From positions 49,805,222 to 49,869,221 of the forward strand of contig CM068383.1 in NCBI GenBank assembly GCA_034770075.1: DNA of 64,000 nucleotides, given 5' to 3'. The notes below the pieces were generated by a model that saw nothing but the letters and a program-made list of their open reading frames with translations, made no database searches and was not told the DNA's origin. Each line of letters starts with the position of its first letter. The stretch's first letter is position 1. A program made the translations under genes and the position numbers. Of this stretch, positions 46,962-56,716 are shown piece after piece. Source of the DNA: Aralia elata (Eukaryota > Streptophyta > Magnoliopsida > Apiales > Araliaceae).

Positions 46962-49900
46962 ATTCCTCGACAACTACCCTGTGTTTAAGAGAAAGAACTT
47001 GCTTTAATAAAGTATATTGAATTAAACTAAATATTACAAAGTTATCGCCATTTATATAATTTGAAGTTGTACAAGTTTGAACTTGTACAAGTTTACAACT
47101 ATAATAAAATTATCCATTTTGACTTGATCTTGTTCACTTCTTGTTGTGATTTGATATGCTACATGTATTATGAATATGGTAAATCATTAGAAAAATAAAT
47201 ATATCAATATTTATATAAATATTAAATATATATAATTTTATTCGTATAAAATATACATTGTTAACGATTTGTCGACTTGTGGACGACTAGTCGGACGCCT
47301 TGTCGCTTAAGCGCTTAGGTTTCCGGCTGTCGCCTCGCCTCGACTTGTCGCCTTGATAACTATGCTTGAGACTAGCTTTCCTCGTCCATAACTCATATGG
47401 AGTCTTGGGGACGGATTTTGAAGGTACCTTGTTTAGTAGATTTGCAGTCGTTTCTAAGACATAACCCCATAAGGATACTGGAATGTCGGTAAAAATCATC
47501 ATGGACTGCACCATATTCAACAAGGTATGATTTCTCCTTTCAGATACACCATTCAGTTGTAGCGTACCAGGAGGCGTCCATTGTGAGAGAATCATTTTCT
47601 TTGAGATGATCTAGAAACTTATTGCTCAAGTATTCCCCTTCTCGATCCGATCGAAGAAATCTAATACTTTGTCAGTTTGTTTCACTTCTGAATTCTTTGA
47701 ACCTTTCAAATGATTTAGATTTGTATTTCATCAAATAAACATATTCAACTCTTGAATTAATCATATCTTTTTCTTTTATTAGTTTGTTCAATTTGCAAAA
47801 TATTTTTCATGTAAGTCAAGTATATAAAGTCCGTCAAGTAATCTTCCAGTTTCAAATAAAACATTATTATTATAAATAAAACAACTATTGTTCTTAAATA
47901 TAATATCAAAACCTTGTCTAACAACGGAATAAAATAATAATTTTTTTATAGGAATTGGAATATATAATAACATTTATTAACTTAATAGATATGCCTGTAG
48001 GCAACGCTAAACTATAAGTTCTTACGGCTAATGCAACAACCTTTGCTCCATTCCCCACAAGCAGGATTACTTCCCTTTTGGTTAGCTTTCTACTTCTGCT
48101 TAGTCCCTATATAGAATTGTATATGTGAGAATCACAACCGGTATCCAATACTTAAGTAGAACCTTGACTTGCAGAAAGATTTATTTCAATCATGAATATA
48201 CTTGTATTTGTAACCGAAGCTTCATCAAGCTTCTTCTAGTTAGTCTCTGCAAGATACTCCTTGCAGTTTATTTTTCAGTGTCCAAGCTTATTGCAGTGGA
48301 AGCAAACTCTTTTGCTATCCGCATCAGTTTTTATCTTATTGTCCTTAGTTTATGCCTTTTCTTTTGCCTTCTTAGCTTTATTTTCAGAAAAACCTTTAGT
48401 CTTCTTCCTTTTCTTGGAAGAATCATCTACAAGTAAAACTTGGTTTTTCTTGGTTGGAAAGTGACTCTCCGCAGTTTTCAACATGTTAAGTAATTTAGGT
48501 AGATTGACATCTTGCTTATTCATGCGAAAATTCAGAACAAATTGTGAGAAAAAGTCCGGGAGTAACTGTCAACTCTCCATTCATGACAAAACCCAGTTGT
48601 CCCAATTGTTCAATCAAATTGATTATTTTGAGGTCATGTGTTTGTACTGTAGTGTCATTGGTCATTCTAGATCGGAAGAGCTTCTTAGATATCTCATATC
48701 TGGCAGACCTACTATGCTCACCATACAAATCATGAAATCATGAAGGTGCAGCAAAATGGTAGGTGCATTCATTTTCTCGTGTTGACGCTGTAACTCGTTA
48801 CTCATGGAACCCAACATGATGCAATGAGCCCACTATGCATCATCTTGCCACTTTCTAAAAGTAGCAATCTCTTCCTCAGAGGCATTGTCTGCAACCGTTG
48901 CAGGGACAGACGAATTAAGGACATGAGATAGCTTTTCAGCCGTGAGAATTATTCTCAAATTCCTTAACCAATCCGTATAATTCGGTCCGGTTAACTTATT
49001 GACATCCAATATGCTCCGCAGTGATAGTGAATTAAACATTGTAAAATTCTGTAAATGAAATTCGTAATTTAACAACATTGACATGCATTCATTATTAATC
49101 ACCATATTAATTAGGTCTTTATTAAAATGGTTTCTCCTACTATTTTCTTCAAACTATATGACCCTCCATATATAGTTCGGCAGATCTTAATTAAAAGTTT
49201 GTGTAAAATTTGCTTAGTGAGATAAGGATCTTATTGCTATAAATATACAGCCTTGTGTGTGCACAACAAACTATAGATTTATTCAATAGGTAGACAACTA
49301 TTGTCAATTACATCCACTATGTAACTCCTTTTATTTTTGCCTCTTAGATTATAATAGTCAAGTGTGTGCACATCCGAACTAAAATAATCTAAGTTAAGTC
49401 AGTATTAGCATTTCCATATAAGTGAAGAGAAAAATACAGTCATTGTGTGTGCACAACAAAACATATATTGTTCAATTCCTTATAAACATCTAATGTAATA
49501 AAGCTAACATCTCAAATACTTAATATAAGCCTTGTGTGTGCCCAACAAACTTATATTAAATGTTTGATACTCTATTGCTTTATCATGTTAGAAAGCTACG
49601 TCAGACATTCTAAATGTCGTTGAACGCAATCAACTTAATATTTTCTTTCTTGAGAGATTTGTTAGTAATTGTCTCATCTTGTTTAGCGCGCATGCAAATA
49701 TATATATAAATACGCGTCATATTAAACGTACATCTCATGTATAATAATATATTAATATATATAATTATAATCTAGCATGCACTTAATTCTAGTTTGATTC
49801 ACTCGAGCTACCGAGTGAACCAAAAGGTCAAACTTAGGGTGCAAGAATAAAATTTGAATATAACTTTTACATTCAACCCGGGCTTCATTACCAAATGTGT

Positions 49901-52639
49901 CTTCAATGCTCCTGCTCTTCAGCTCCAATTTCCTATGTAATTCTACTAAATCCTATTACAATCTATTTTAATAAAACAGAAACCTTGATCAGCAGTCAAG
50001 GGAAAGTACATAAGAGGGAGATAAAATTTATATCGAAAATTAGATAGGTGAGATACGCAGACCCCATTTATAAAAACCCATTCATTCAAGCATCCATCAA
50101 AATTAAATCCAATCTAATTGGTCAATGGTCCATAATCATCCCCTTTATTATCATACATGTCATCACATGTATCAATAAAAGATTATCATACATGTCATCA
50201 CATGTATCATTATAACATTCATCTCATGAAAATAAAACATTCAATATTTATATTGATATCATTTAATGGACAATTTTAGTTAGCATGAAATCCAATTTCA
50301 AGTCCAAAATAAACTCTTTTATTTTAACTACAAAATTGCTGAAAAAACATGGAATTCAATTTCAAATCAAAATAAACTCCTTTATTTTCAATTTTGAAAT
50401 TTTTGAAAAATCGAAAATCAGAAGCCTGGGCACTGCGGCAAATCCCAGATTGCATTTTTACTTCTTTGTTTCATAAAACATGATTTTATACCAACAAATA
50501 TGCATAATTAAATTGTTTTAAACATATATCAATGTATATATCGAATCAAAACAATTAATAATTCGCATAAAGATGGCTCTGATGTCACTGTTGGTTTGCA
50601 GAAACATGACATACATACAATCAACATATACATAACAACAAAAGCATGACATAAATCGAATTTAAAATTTTCTGCAATCCCAGGAATCACCTTATGCGAT
50701 ATTATTAATCGAGGAAGGATAAAAGATATACCTTATGAAGATAATCAACTCCTTGATGTAATCTTCAAGTTCCAATCCTTTGATCTTCCGCGCTCCTTCC
50801 AATCCTTGGATCAAACGCAAGCTACTCAGTGTGTGCAGCGCTCTAAAGGTGATCCACCAAGAGATGATTATTGAAGAAGTAAATTTTAGGTTTCTCCAAA
50901 TCTTGGGTGGCTAGCCCTAATTTTCTCACCTAACTCCTTAGGTTGTAGAGAATTCTTACGTAGTATCCAAATACTGATAGTAAAGTGTGTAACTCTAATC
51001 TATCATAAGGCATCTCTTTATATAGACTCCTCCTAAATTCTTTAGGACTTATGGTTTTTAATTTAATTCCCAAACTATTTAGGAACTAAATTATTTATTA
51101 TAATAATAAATTTTTTATAAGAAGACTCCTCTTATTAATTTATAATTTAGTATTTCTCCAAATACTAAAATTAATTTATAATTTAGTATTTCTCCAAATA
51201 CTAAATTATTATTATTAAGTCAATTACTTCTAAAATAATATTTCTCTTTTATGGTGTGACCCTTTAGGTTCAATAGTATACCGGTAGTAGAATAAATAAA
51301 TTAGAACCATTCTAATATTATTTATAATGAATTAAACTCCTTTAATTCAGATATAAATAAATAATATTTATTAAACACTTTTTTATTTTCCTTCACTGAA
51401 AGGTAACCATTCTGCAGAAAAGAGAATAACCAAGAAGAATGTACGTGCACAACTGAAATACATGGAAAGCTACAAGGGACATATCCCAAGCTAGAAAGAA
51501 ACTATAACAAAGAGTAACCAAGGCCGAACTAAAACATTATGAGAATTATTTTTTGTAGTTGAAGTACAAAGGAATAGTTCCTTAAAGTTTAGTGACTACC
51601 TAATAGGATTACCATATCAACCATCTATAGTTCAGGATGCAGAGTGCACCAAGCTTAGAGAGAACAAGATATCATCACTGTAGTGTCTAGCAGGTGGTGT
51701 AAGACAAGGGGGATGAAGGAAATAACAAGGCTCACAAGCTATAAAACACACTTCTCAAATCAATTCATATTCAATAGTCTAAAAATTAATCAAGATTACA
51801 ACTCTATATGGGAAACCTATGACTTAACAACCCTAATATAAAAATGGAAATAACTCTAATTAAAATCTATTACTCTAATTAAACTTCTAGAATAATTAAT
51901 TTTAAGTACTAATTTCATTTTTTAATTTCTAAATATTAATATAAAGTAACTAATTAATAATCTTTCAAGTCCCTTAGATTGCTCCGCATCAGCAGGCCTT
52001 GAATTGATCTATCCCTCAGTGGCTGGCAGGCCATGAAGATAATAAAGTATCCTTCCATGATATTCATGCTCTGTGCGGTTTATAGAGAATAAAAATAAAA
52101 ATATAGTAGGTTAAATAAAAGGTGTTCCTAGCCATATGCTTATGCGTTGGATTTGTGTTATGATGCTGTGTGTTTTGCTGGCGCCGAAGACTGATATGCT
52201 GAACAGAGCAGCCGGCAGTTTTAGATTTAGCATAGTGCTTCTAGTGAATAGCATTTGATTGTAGGGTAACTGTCCATTCATCTGGGTTTGATTGTTTTCT
52301 TTAAAAAAATAAAAAAAATCCCTACTATTATTATATTTAGGTTGAATACCTTAAGTGGAGTCTAATAATTTAGTGGGCTCTAAAGCTAACCATAATTCTA
52401 TCTGATATTATTTTGATCTTTTTGTCTGATTAGTTCTCTTCTTGCCTTCTGTAGGAACGACTAAGATTAAGAATCTTGATGATAACACTGGTTCTGTTAG
52501 AGTCAAGCTCACAAAAGATGATCTTAAAGAGATTTCTGATGCAGTCCCCATCAACGAGGTGGCAGGGTCTAGAATTACTGAGAATCTTATAAAAGTCTCA
52601 TGGAGGTTTACAGATACGCGGCCAAAAGGTAGCAAGTAA
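32201..52639 (+). CDS. Aldo-keto reductase (perakine reductase / PCNT115 / IN2-2 type), 7 exons
   Basis: Exons 32201-32260, 33344-33514, 35043-35246, 35445-35617, 35922-36018, 36130-36283, 52455-52639. All introns are GT-AG. The spliced 1,044 nt encode 347 residues, normal for the family, with no stop. The enzyme is expected to reduce aldehydes or ketones with NADPH in the cytosol; no signal peptide or membrane segment is seen. The catalytic tetrad is intact: D60 and Y65 (FLDTSDVYG), K92 (ATKFG), H134 (YYVHRID). C-terminal GTTKIKNLDDN (287-297) is the cofactor-phosphate loop. Start chosen at MGEVQKTEMPRVKLG; an upstream in-frame GTG at 32174 is unlikely. Intron 6 is ~16.2 kb and full of nested retrotransposons. 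A polyadenylation-like AATAAA is at 52841. The natural substrate cannot be told from sequence. Confidence 0.93.
32261..33343 (+). other. Intron 1 of the aldo-keto reductase gene
   Basis: GTGAGT...ACAG. Contains the MITE at 32466-32721; otherwise A+T-rich with no feature I can name. Confidence 0.85.
32466..32721. mobile_element. Stowaway-type MITE (~256 bp) in intron 1
   Basis: Left end TA-CTCCCTCCGTCCCAAAAT, right end TTGGAACGGAGGAAG-TA. The ends are inverted repeats with the CTCCCTCCGT signature of Tc1/mariner-derived Stowaway elements, flanked by TA target duplications. The interior has no coding capacity. Confidence 0.88.
33515..35042 (+). other. Intron 2 of the aldo-keto reductase gene
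   Basis: GTAAGT...GCAG, 1,528 bp. Ordinary A+T-rich intron. I recognise no repeat, RNA or coding fragment in it. Confidence 0.85.
36380..37576. other. Left part of intron 6: A-rich run and a possible gene fragment
   Basis: 36380-36450 is an A/AAAG-rich run. From 37055 an ATG-initiated Pro/Ser-rich frame (MTYQTQPLPFSLLPQIPP) runs to 37327. Shifting frame near 37110 gives a hydrophobic segment TILFISLLLTTYVALSAVV followed by FAFLFFSSASALPPSPP-stop, then LKNHPVFLLVSSDGF. That resembles the start of a type II membrane protein with a signal anchor, broken by a frameshift and a stop. I do not recognise the family. It could be a captured gene fragment or chance in a pyrimidine-rich stretch. Confidence 0.35.
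38097..38365 (-). repeat. Copia-B 3' LTR
   Basis: 269 bp with TATA-like CTATATAATGG on the - strand near 38190. Differs from the 5' LTR by two A/G differences, at about 38153 and 38169. Confidence 0.93.
38373..42744 (-). pseudogene. Copia-B gag-pol polyprotein, broken by one stop and one frameshift
   Basis: - strand, ATG at 42744 (MTEASDSHSTVIISSNVRGS). Domains in order: gag (LDGTNYLTWSEASLLSIKA, residues ~34-52); CCHC-type knuckle CDYCETPRHTRETC (~260-273); protease WIIDSGASEHM (~365); pre-integrase HQWHKRLGHPS...CEPC; integrase with D (HSDVWG), D (RSDNGKEY) and E (NGVSERKN); reverse transcriptase from WELVTLPKGKKAVGCKW, with YVDD in VYVDDIVV at about 39320; RNase H with GYTDADWAG, SSAEAEYRA and CDNKAA. 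The frame is broken by a TGA at 39556-39558 just after NAFLH and a 1-base frameshift near 39050. It is otherwise open to 38373. Very recently inactivated; no working polyprotein is expected from this copy. Confidence 0.93.
42878..43146 (-). repeat. Copia-B 5' LTR
   Basis: 269 bp. The primer site TGGTATCAAAGCC follows directly on the - strand (42877 downward). Right flank AATAA is the target duplication. Confidence 0.93.
46387..46628. repeat. Inverted-repeat insert inside the hAT-like element
   Basis: Arms 46387-46420 and 46596-46628 are near-perfect inverted repeats around GAAGACAAACCTTAGT. Between them lie two direct copies (about 80 bp) of a TA/CA-rich unit ending ACACATCCCCRTGCTCCA. It looks like a small foldback or MITE-like insertion. 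Confidence 0.7.
46850..46965. repeat. TA/CA microsatellite
   Basis: Alternating TATATA, CACACA and TGTGTG runs within the hAT-like element. Open frames here are low-complexity artefacts. Confidence 0.9.
49106..50588 (-). other. 5' leader of copia-A copy A1
   Basis: About 1.5 kb between gag and the LTR without a gene. The primer site TGACATCAGAGCC (50574-50587) is a degenerate initiator-Met type. Its LTR-proximal part is homologous to 58002-58471. Four spaced TGTGTGTGC motifs (49255, 49361, 49447, 49535), three of them followed by ACAACAAA-type sequence, lie between short inverted repeats. Confidence 0.75.
50589..51373 (-). repeat. 5' LTR of copia-A copy A1 (truncated)
   Basis: Matches 37577-38096 and then 43152 onward. 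It stops at AATATTTATT (51373), where the other copy continues for about 900 bp, so the outer part of the LTR was deleted. It has a private ~40-bp duplication of ATTTAGTATTTCTCCAAATA at 51130-51210. Confidence 0.85.
51374..52454 (+). other. Right part of intron 6
   Basis: Ordinary A+T-rich intron sequence with a pyrimidine-rich tract before the TTCTGTAG acceptor. No repeat or gene recognised. Confidence 0.7.
52455..52639 (+). CDS. Last exon (7) of the aldo-keto reductase gene
   Basis: Encodes residues 287-347: GTTKIKNLDDN, then VRVKLTKDDLKEISDAVPIN and the C-terminus FTDTRPKGSK-stop (TAA 52637-52639). It supplies the 2'-phosphate-binding loop of the NADPH site and the last helices, so a transcript ending inside intron 6 would make a truncated, probably inactive enzyme. 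The phase matches exon 6 exactly (1 nt + 2 nt). Confidence 0.93.
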
Positions 52640-53765
52640 TTAGGCTAATGTACATCTAATTGAAGGATACATTGTATTTCATTTTGCACTTCCTAATACT
52701 GCCAGATAAGTTGCTTCTGGATGTTTTCTAACTAGTTGTGACACTAAGTTGTCTTGTTAATATTTATTTCATATATGCTTAAGGCATACTTGAGGTCAAT
52801 GAAACTGGAGGCTTAAGATTTTTCTTCTACAAAGTTGACAAATAAATGGAAGTACAAAACAGAACGAGGTTTACAAGGCCTCTTTAGTTATGCATTTTTT
52901 TTACCAATAATATATACACCTTCAATACTAAAAGAGGATAGGCAGGGGTGAAGATAGTCCAGTAGGTTGATCTGTCTGACCAGCCTAGGCTCATCTCCCT
53001 CCCTCCCATCCTTAGTTTCTTTTCTCTCTTTTTTTTTCTTGGGTGCAAAACATGGAGGTAGGTAAGGTATCCCAATCTCCCGGTAGGGTACATTGCACCA
53101 AGTTCCCCCATCCGATGCGGGTAGTTTCTTTTTTCCTTTTGTCTAGTTCCCCCAGTTTTTTACTCATTAAGTCAGTAATTGTGGTTTTGAGGGGCTGCTT
53201 CATCATGTTCCGACTGCATTTTCCATTCTTGATTCAACTTTAGCTAAGGACTGTTGGGTGGAACGTTCTTTGTAAATAGAATGGTTCTGCAGCCTCTGTT
53301 CGTCATGACTTTAACAACTCCTCTATTGAGATGTTTTGTGCTTTGACGTAGCCTTATTGTATGTGGATTTCCCCTACCTCTAGGTGGTGTTAGTTTTCAG
53401 AGGATCTTACATTTTGATTTATTTTAAACTTGCTTTTGAAACTTTAGTTTGTGGGGCAAGTACGCCAGTCTTGGTAAAATCTTTTTTTTCCCATGGGTTT
53501 CTTTCTTTTTTTTCTTTATTTCTCCCCCCCCCCTTTTTTTAAAAAAAATAAATTGGATTGGGTTAAAGTTTATTTTCACATTGATTATAATGTGTTGTAG
53601 GATCCAATTCCTCAATAAAATTTGATAGGTCTCAAAATGGGTTGCTCTTCCTTCAAGTTAATTGTTTTATTGTTGAAGTAAAAATAAAAATTTGGTTAAA
53701 CTTGTTTTTAAATGAATAAAGCTTTGGGTCCTTTGTGTTTGGTTTGCTTAACGTATAGTGTTGGT
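52640..53765 (+). other. 3' flank of the aldo-keto reductase gene
   Basis: Contains AATAAA at 52841 as a possible polyadenylation signal, and T-rich and C-rich runs near 53030 and 53500-53560. No second gene seen. Confidence 0.5.
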
Positions 53766-54044
53766 TAGGGCTGTAAATTGATATATACGGATCAGGATAC
53801 AGTTGCATCTGTATCCGTATTTGGAAAATTTATACCCTATTCATATTCGTATTCGGTATTCGGTGAATTTTAAAAATACTATCCGTATTCAATATTCGAA
53901 ATAATATCGGAATACGGATAATATACATTTCCGTTTATTTTATTCAAACGAATAAATTATTCGAATATTTGGGTTCGAATTCGTTTATCAGTTACTTAAT
54001 AAACAATTCATTCAAATTATTTTTTTTTAAAAATAAATAATTAT
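53766..54044. repeat. Dispersed repeat rich in TATCCGTATTCGG
   Basis: GGGCTGTAAATTGATATATACGG followed by many ATCCGTAT, TATTCGGTAT and ATTCGAATA motifs. This style of plant interspersed repeat often belongs to small DNA transposons. Ends not resolved. Confidence 0.45.
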
Positions 54045-54729
54045 TGTAGACGTCGAAATTTTTCATTTTCATTTTAGTTTTAAAGATCGTGAGTTTAAAG
54101 GGTGTTTTTGGAAAAAAAATTGACTTATGTCGACGCCAACAAATTTTGAATGTTTGATTTTAAAGTGGACCAATTAGACATGGTCGTCAATTGGTAAAGG
54201 TTCAAATGGATGTACCAACTCATCTGGATTTTAAAGTTTAAATAATCGAGATGGTCCATTATGTGACTCTGTAAAATTGGTCCGTAATTAAGATTTATAT
54301 AGTTCGGGGGATTGCTTAAGTGAGGGGAATGTATTTGGCATCCCTCGACTTTCGTGAAACACGGTTACCGCTTTCCTAATGTTTTCTTTAAAAATTTAAA
54401 TGGATTGCCTCGAGGGTCGTGAGATGTGTGTATTGTGTTCTGTGCCTAGGTGAAAAGTATCGTAAGGAAAATTTAAGGTATCATCTATTAGAGTCGAGTC
54501 GAATTGTAAAGCATAAGGTATTGTCTTTTATGTCATTTAAGTCGTCGTGAAAGGGAAAATCTAGGGTTTCGTCTCCTAAATCATATAAATTGTTTAGGGT
54601 TTCATCTCCTAGGGTCGTCAAAATTTTGGAATAGTTATTAAAATCGGATCGGACCAGTTGGTTCAACCCTTTTTGATTATAATTCACATAGAGATATAGT
54701 GCGTTAGTCATCTAGGGTGTTCACATTCA
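54045..54729. repeat. Possible Tat-like LTR fragment
   Basis: TGTAGACGTCGAAATTT near 54046 resembles the LTR start at 29451. GGGGAATGTATTTGGCATCCC near 54330 resembles the GTGTTAGGCATCCC motif of Tat/Ogre LTRs. The block AGGGTTTCATCTCCTA is partly duplicated at 54560-54620. Weak assignment. Confidence 0.35.
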
Positions 54730-55571
54730 TTCTATCAATTGTGGATTTAGTGTGATACGAATATGGTGCATCGAGAGGTGGCCATATTTTACATTCGTGT
54801 TCTCGATCAACATTCTAACATAATAAATTGCGAATTGAATGTCTAGCATGATTTATGCTAAAAGTATAATTGATTGATCACCTATATGAAATTGAAAAGT
54901 GGATTATAGTGTTGAGACTTAGTTTTGATATCATACGAAAGTTCGAGATTCTTGTGGGTGGTGTATAAGATTATGTGGCGTGTGTCTTATTCATTGTCCT
55001 CAAGTATGGATGACTTGCTAGTATTTGGGATAGAGATATATCTAAATGTCATGTGTAACCATTATGAGATTACAAACTTAATAACTCCCTACACGGAGGT
55101 TCATTCGTTTGATGGGTAGATTGACTAAGATTATGTGGCGTGTGTCTTGTTGATTATTCATGGAATTGAATGGATTGTTGGCATGTAGGATAAATATATA
55201 CCTATGTGTCGTGTATGTGTGATTTTCATATGACCATACACTAAGGCTTATGAATAAGGTGAATTTCTCGGTTAACAATTCTTATGAATTAACTAGTTGA
55301 AAATGAGAGAGATAAGAGATTTAAATGAAGTGTTGGGGGAAATTGTAATCTTAGACTTGTTAATACTAGATTTTCATTATCTTAAAAGCTTGTCAATTAG
55401 TTAATCAAACAACTTAAGTTTTCATTGTTTAAATAAGATTGAAATGATAAAAGGTTAATACTTGGTAAACATTAGAAACAATTCCTTGTGGGATCGATAC
55501 GTTATTTACTCTTTATTACTTGTTGACCGCGTATACTTGCGCGTGTTTTATCGGTTGTGAAATTTATCAAC
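54730..55571 (+). repeat. Athila-like LTR 3' fragment
   Basis: Aligns with 10370-10690 plus 14788-15152: the TGGCGTGTGTCTTATT...GGGATAGA block occurs twice (54975 and 55135), then GGGGGAAATTGTAATCTTAG (55337), CCTTGTGGGATCGATACG (55490) and the end ...TTTATCAACA. It is joined directly to the next fragment. Confidence 0.68.
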
Positions 55572-56545
55572 AGAATGCTCTATGTTCTTTAGACATTGTC
55601 TCTGCTGTTATGTCATAGAGGACTGCTCTACGATCTTCTGATGCTTTAGCACTTTTATTGTAGAGAAATGCTTTAATATCTTCAGATATTATCTTTGTTG
55701 TGCTTCGGTGGTGGCAGAGTATCTTTGTTGTCTTTGGCTCAACTCAACGATTACTTGATCAAGCTGTTGCTTACCCACTCCACGATCTTGTCCAGTAGAG
55801 TCTTGCTGGAATTGTAGAGTATTGGATTGAGCTATTCTATGATCTCTGTTAGGACTTGATGCTTTGGATGCACTCTGAGATCTTCGTTTATCTTGTCTAA
55901 TAACTCAAGGATAACTCACTTGATAATCTTATGCGGACTGCTGCCTTAACTTTTGAATGCTCATGCAGAGGTTACTCTACGTTCTTGCTTGGTCGTAGAC
56001 TGTTCATGGGAGTTGTAGAGTGACTGACTGTATTAACTCTACGAACCCAAGAACAAAAGCTCTACGATGCCGAATGAGCTCTGCGACTGGCCGAGCCTTA
56101 CTTTACATTTGCCTGGCAGGCTCTGCGATGCTTTGTTGGTTGAACTCCAAGTTGGCTGACTGCTCTACGATCATTCTCTGTCAAGCCGAGGTTGTTCTTT
56201 GATAGAGTTGCTCTACAATAGCTCTATCAGTCTTTTTACATATAACATTTTAGCTCACAAGATCAACCTACCAAGTTTGATCTTTTTCTATTCTAAGTCC
56301 TTGTACATCAAATTCATTTAAGAACTTTACAATACTTATCATTACAAATATGCTTTGATTAGATAAATAACAGTTTAGCTCAGATCATCCTAACATATTT
56401 GATCTTTTCAATCTAAGTCCTTGTACATATATTTCCTTAAGAACTTTACAAAGCTTTATCAATGAATGTTCTTTTAACTATTTTGCCATCAATCAAATCT
56501 CATATAATGAATTGTAGAATCTCACGTAGATCTTTTAACAATCTC
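55572..56545 (-). repeat. Copia (SIRE-like) LTR remnant with GCTCTACGATC repeats
   Basis: On the - strand a polypurine tract CATAGGGGGAGATTG at about 56540-56554 is followed by TGTTAAAAGATCTACG, a typical SIRE/Maximus-like LTR start. The interior has many CTCTACGAT-type motifs and two long direct repeats (about 56235-56340 and 56375-56460) with AGTCCTTGTACAT. No coding part adjoins. Confidence 0.5.
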
Positions 56546-56576
56546 CCCCTATGAGAATGGACGTAAGGGACTCATG

Positions 56577-56669
56577 CAGATTCTCAACAGGAGGAACCAA
56601 AACATAGAAGAAGTTACGTGGGAGCTCAAGAGTAAAATGCGAGAAAACTACCCACATTTATTTCTGTAA
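56577..56669 (+). pseudogene. C-terminal chromodomain fragment of a gypsy chromovirus pol
   Basis: Frame QILNRRNQNIEEVTWELKSK and then MRENYPHLFL-stop matches the end of the integrase chromodomain of Tekay/Del-type elements (pattern ATWELE..MR..YPHLF). It is followed by the polypurine tract at 56703-56716, as in an intact element. It shows that the LTR family at 56717 is a chromovirus. Confidence 0.8.
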
Positions 56670-56716
56670 ACCTATACTGTAATTTCGATGACGAAATTCT
56701 TATAAGGAGGAGAGAA

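Larger units (their letters stand above)
46189..47364. mobile_element. hAT-like non-autonomous DNA transposon, 1,176 bp
   Basis: Terminal inverted repeats CATGGTTATCAAGGCG (left) and the reverse complement of CATAGTTATCAAGGCG (right). Flanking 8-bp duplication CTTAAGAC/CTTGAGAC at 46181-46188 and 47365-47372. Subterminal regions are dense in GGCGACTTGG and CGCCTAGGCG motifs, as expected for hAT transposase-binding repeats. The interior is A+T-rich with TA/CA microsatellites and no transposase. The 8-bp duplication is the main basis for the hAT call. Confidence 0.8.
44302..49105 (-). pseudogene. Copia-A copy A1: decayed gag-pol, split by a hAT-like element
   Basis: - strand. Gag starts near 49030 (VNKLTGPNYTDWLRNLRIIL) and continues in pieces to about 48480. 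The zinc knuckle is CFHCNKLGH near 48300. Protease is degenerate at about 48140. Integrase has the same 273-bp loss as A0 (junction about 47745-47770) but keeps WTPPGTLQLNGVSERRN. Reverse transcriptase is at 45514-45933 and on to 45170, and RNase H at 44310-44940. It has many stops and frameshifts. The hAT-like element at 46189-47364 sits in the integrase C-terminal part. The polypurine tract next to the LTR is at 44302-44317. No product expected. Confidence 0.88.
36284..52454 (+). other. Intron 6, 16,171 bp, with nested retrotransposons
   Basis: Donor CCTG/GTGAGT and acceptor TTCTGTAG/GAACG, phase 1. Native intron sequence is about 36284-37576 and 51374-52454. Between them lie copia-A1 (- strand) with copia-B and a hAT-like element inside it. 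All recognisable retrotransposon coding is antisense to the gene, so their sense-strand poly(A) and splice signals would not normally be read from the host transcript. Confidence 0.88.

Noticed and set aside
52455..52639. Exon 7 belonging to another gene.
   Set aside because: It starts with the exact phase needed after 36283, continues the conserved cofactor-loop motif, and has no upstream exons of its own.
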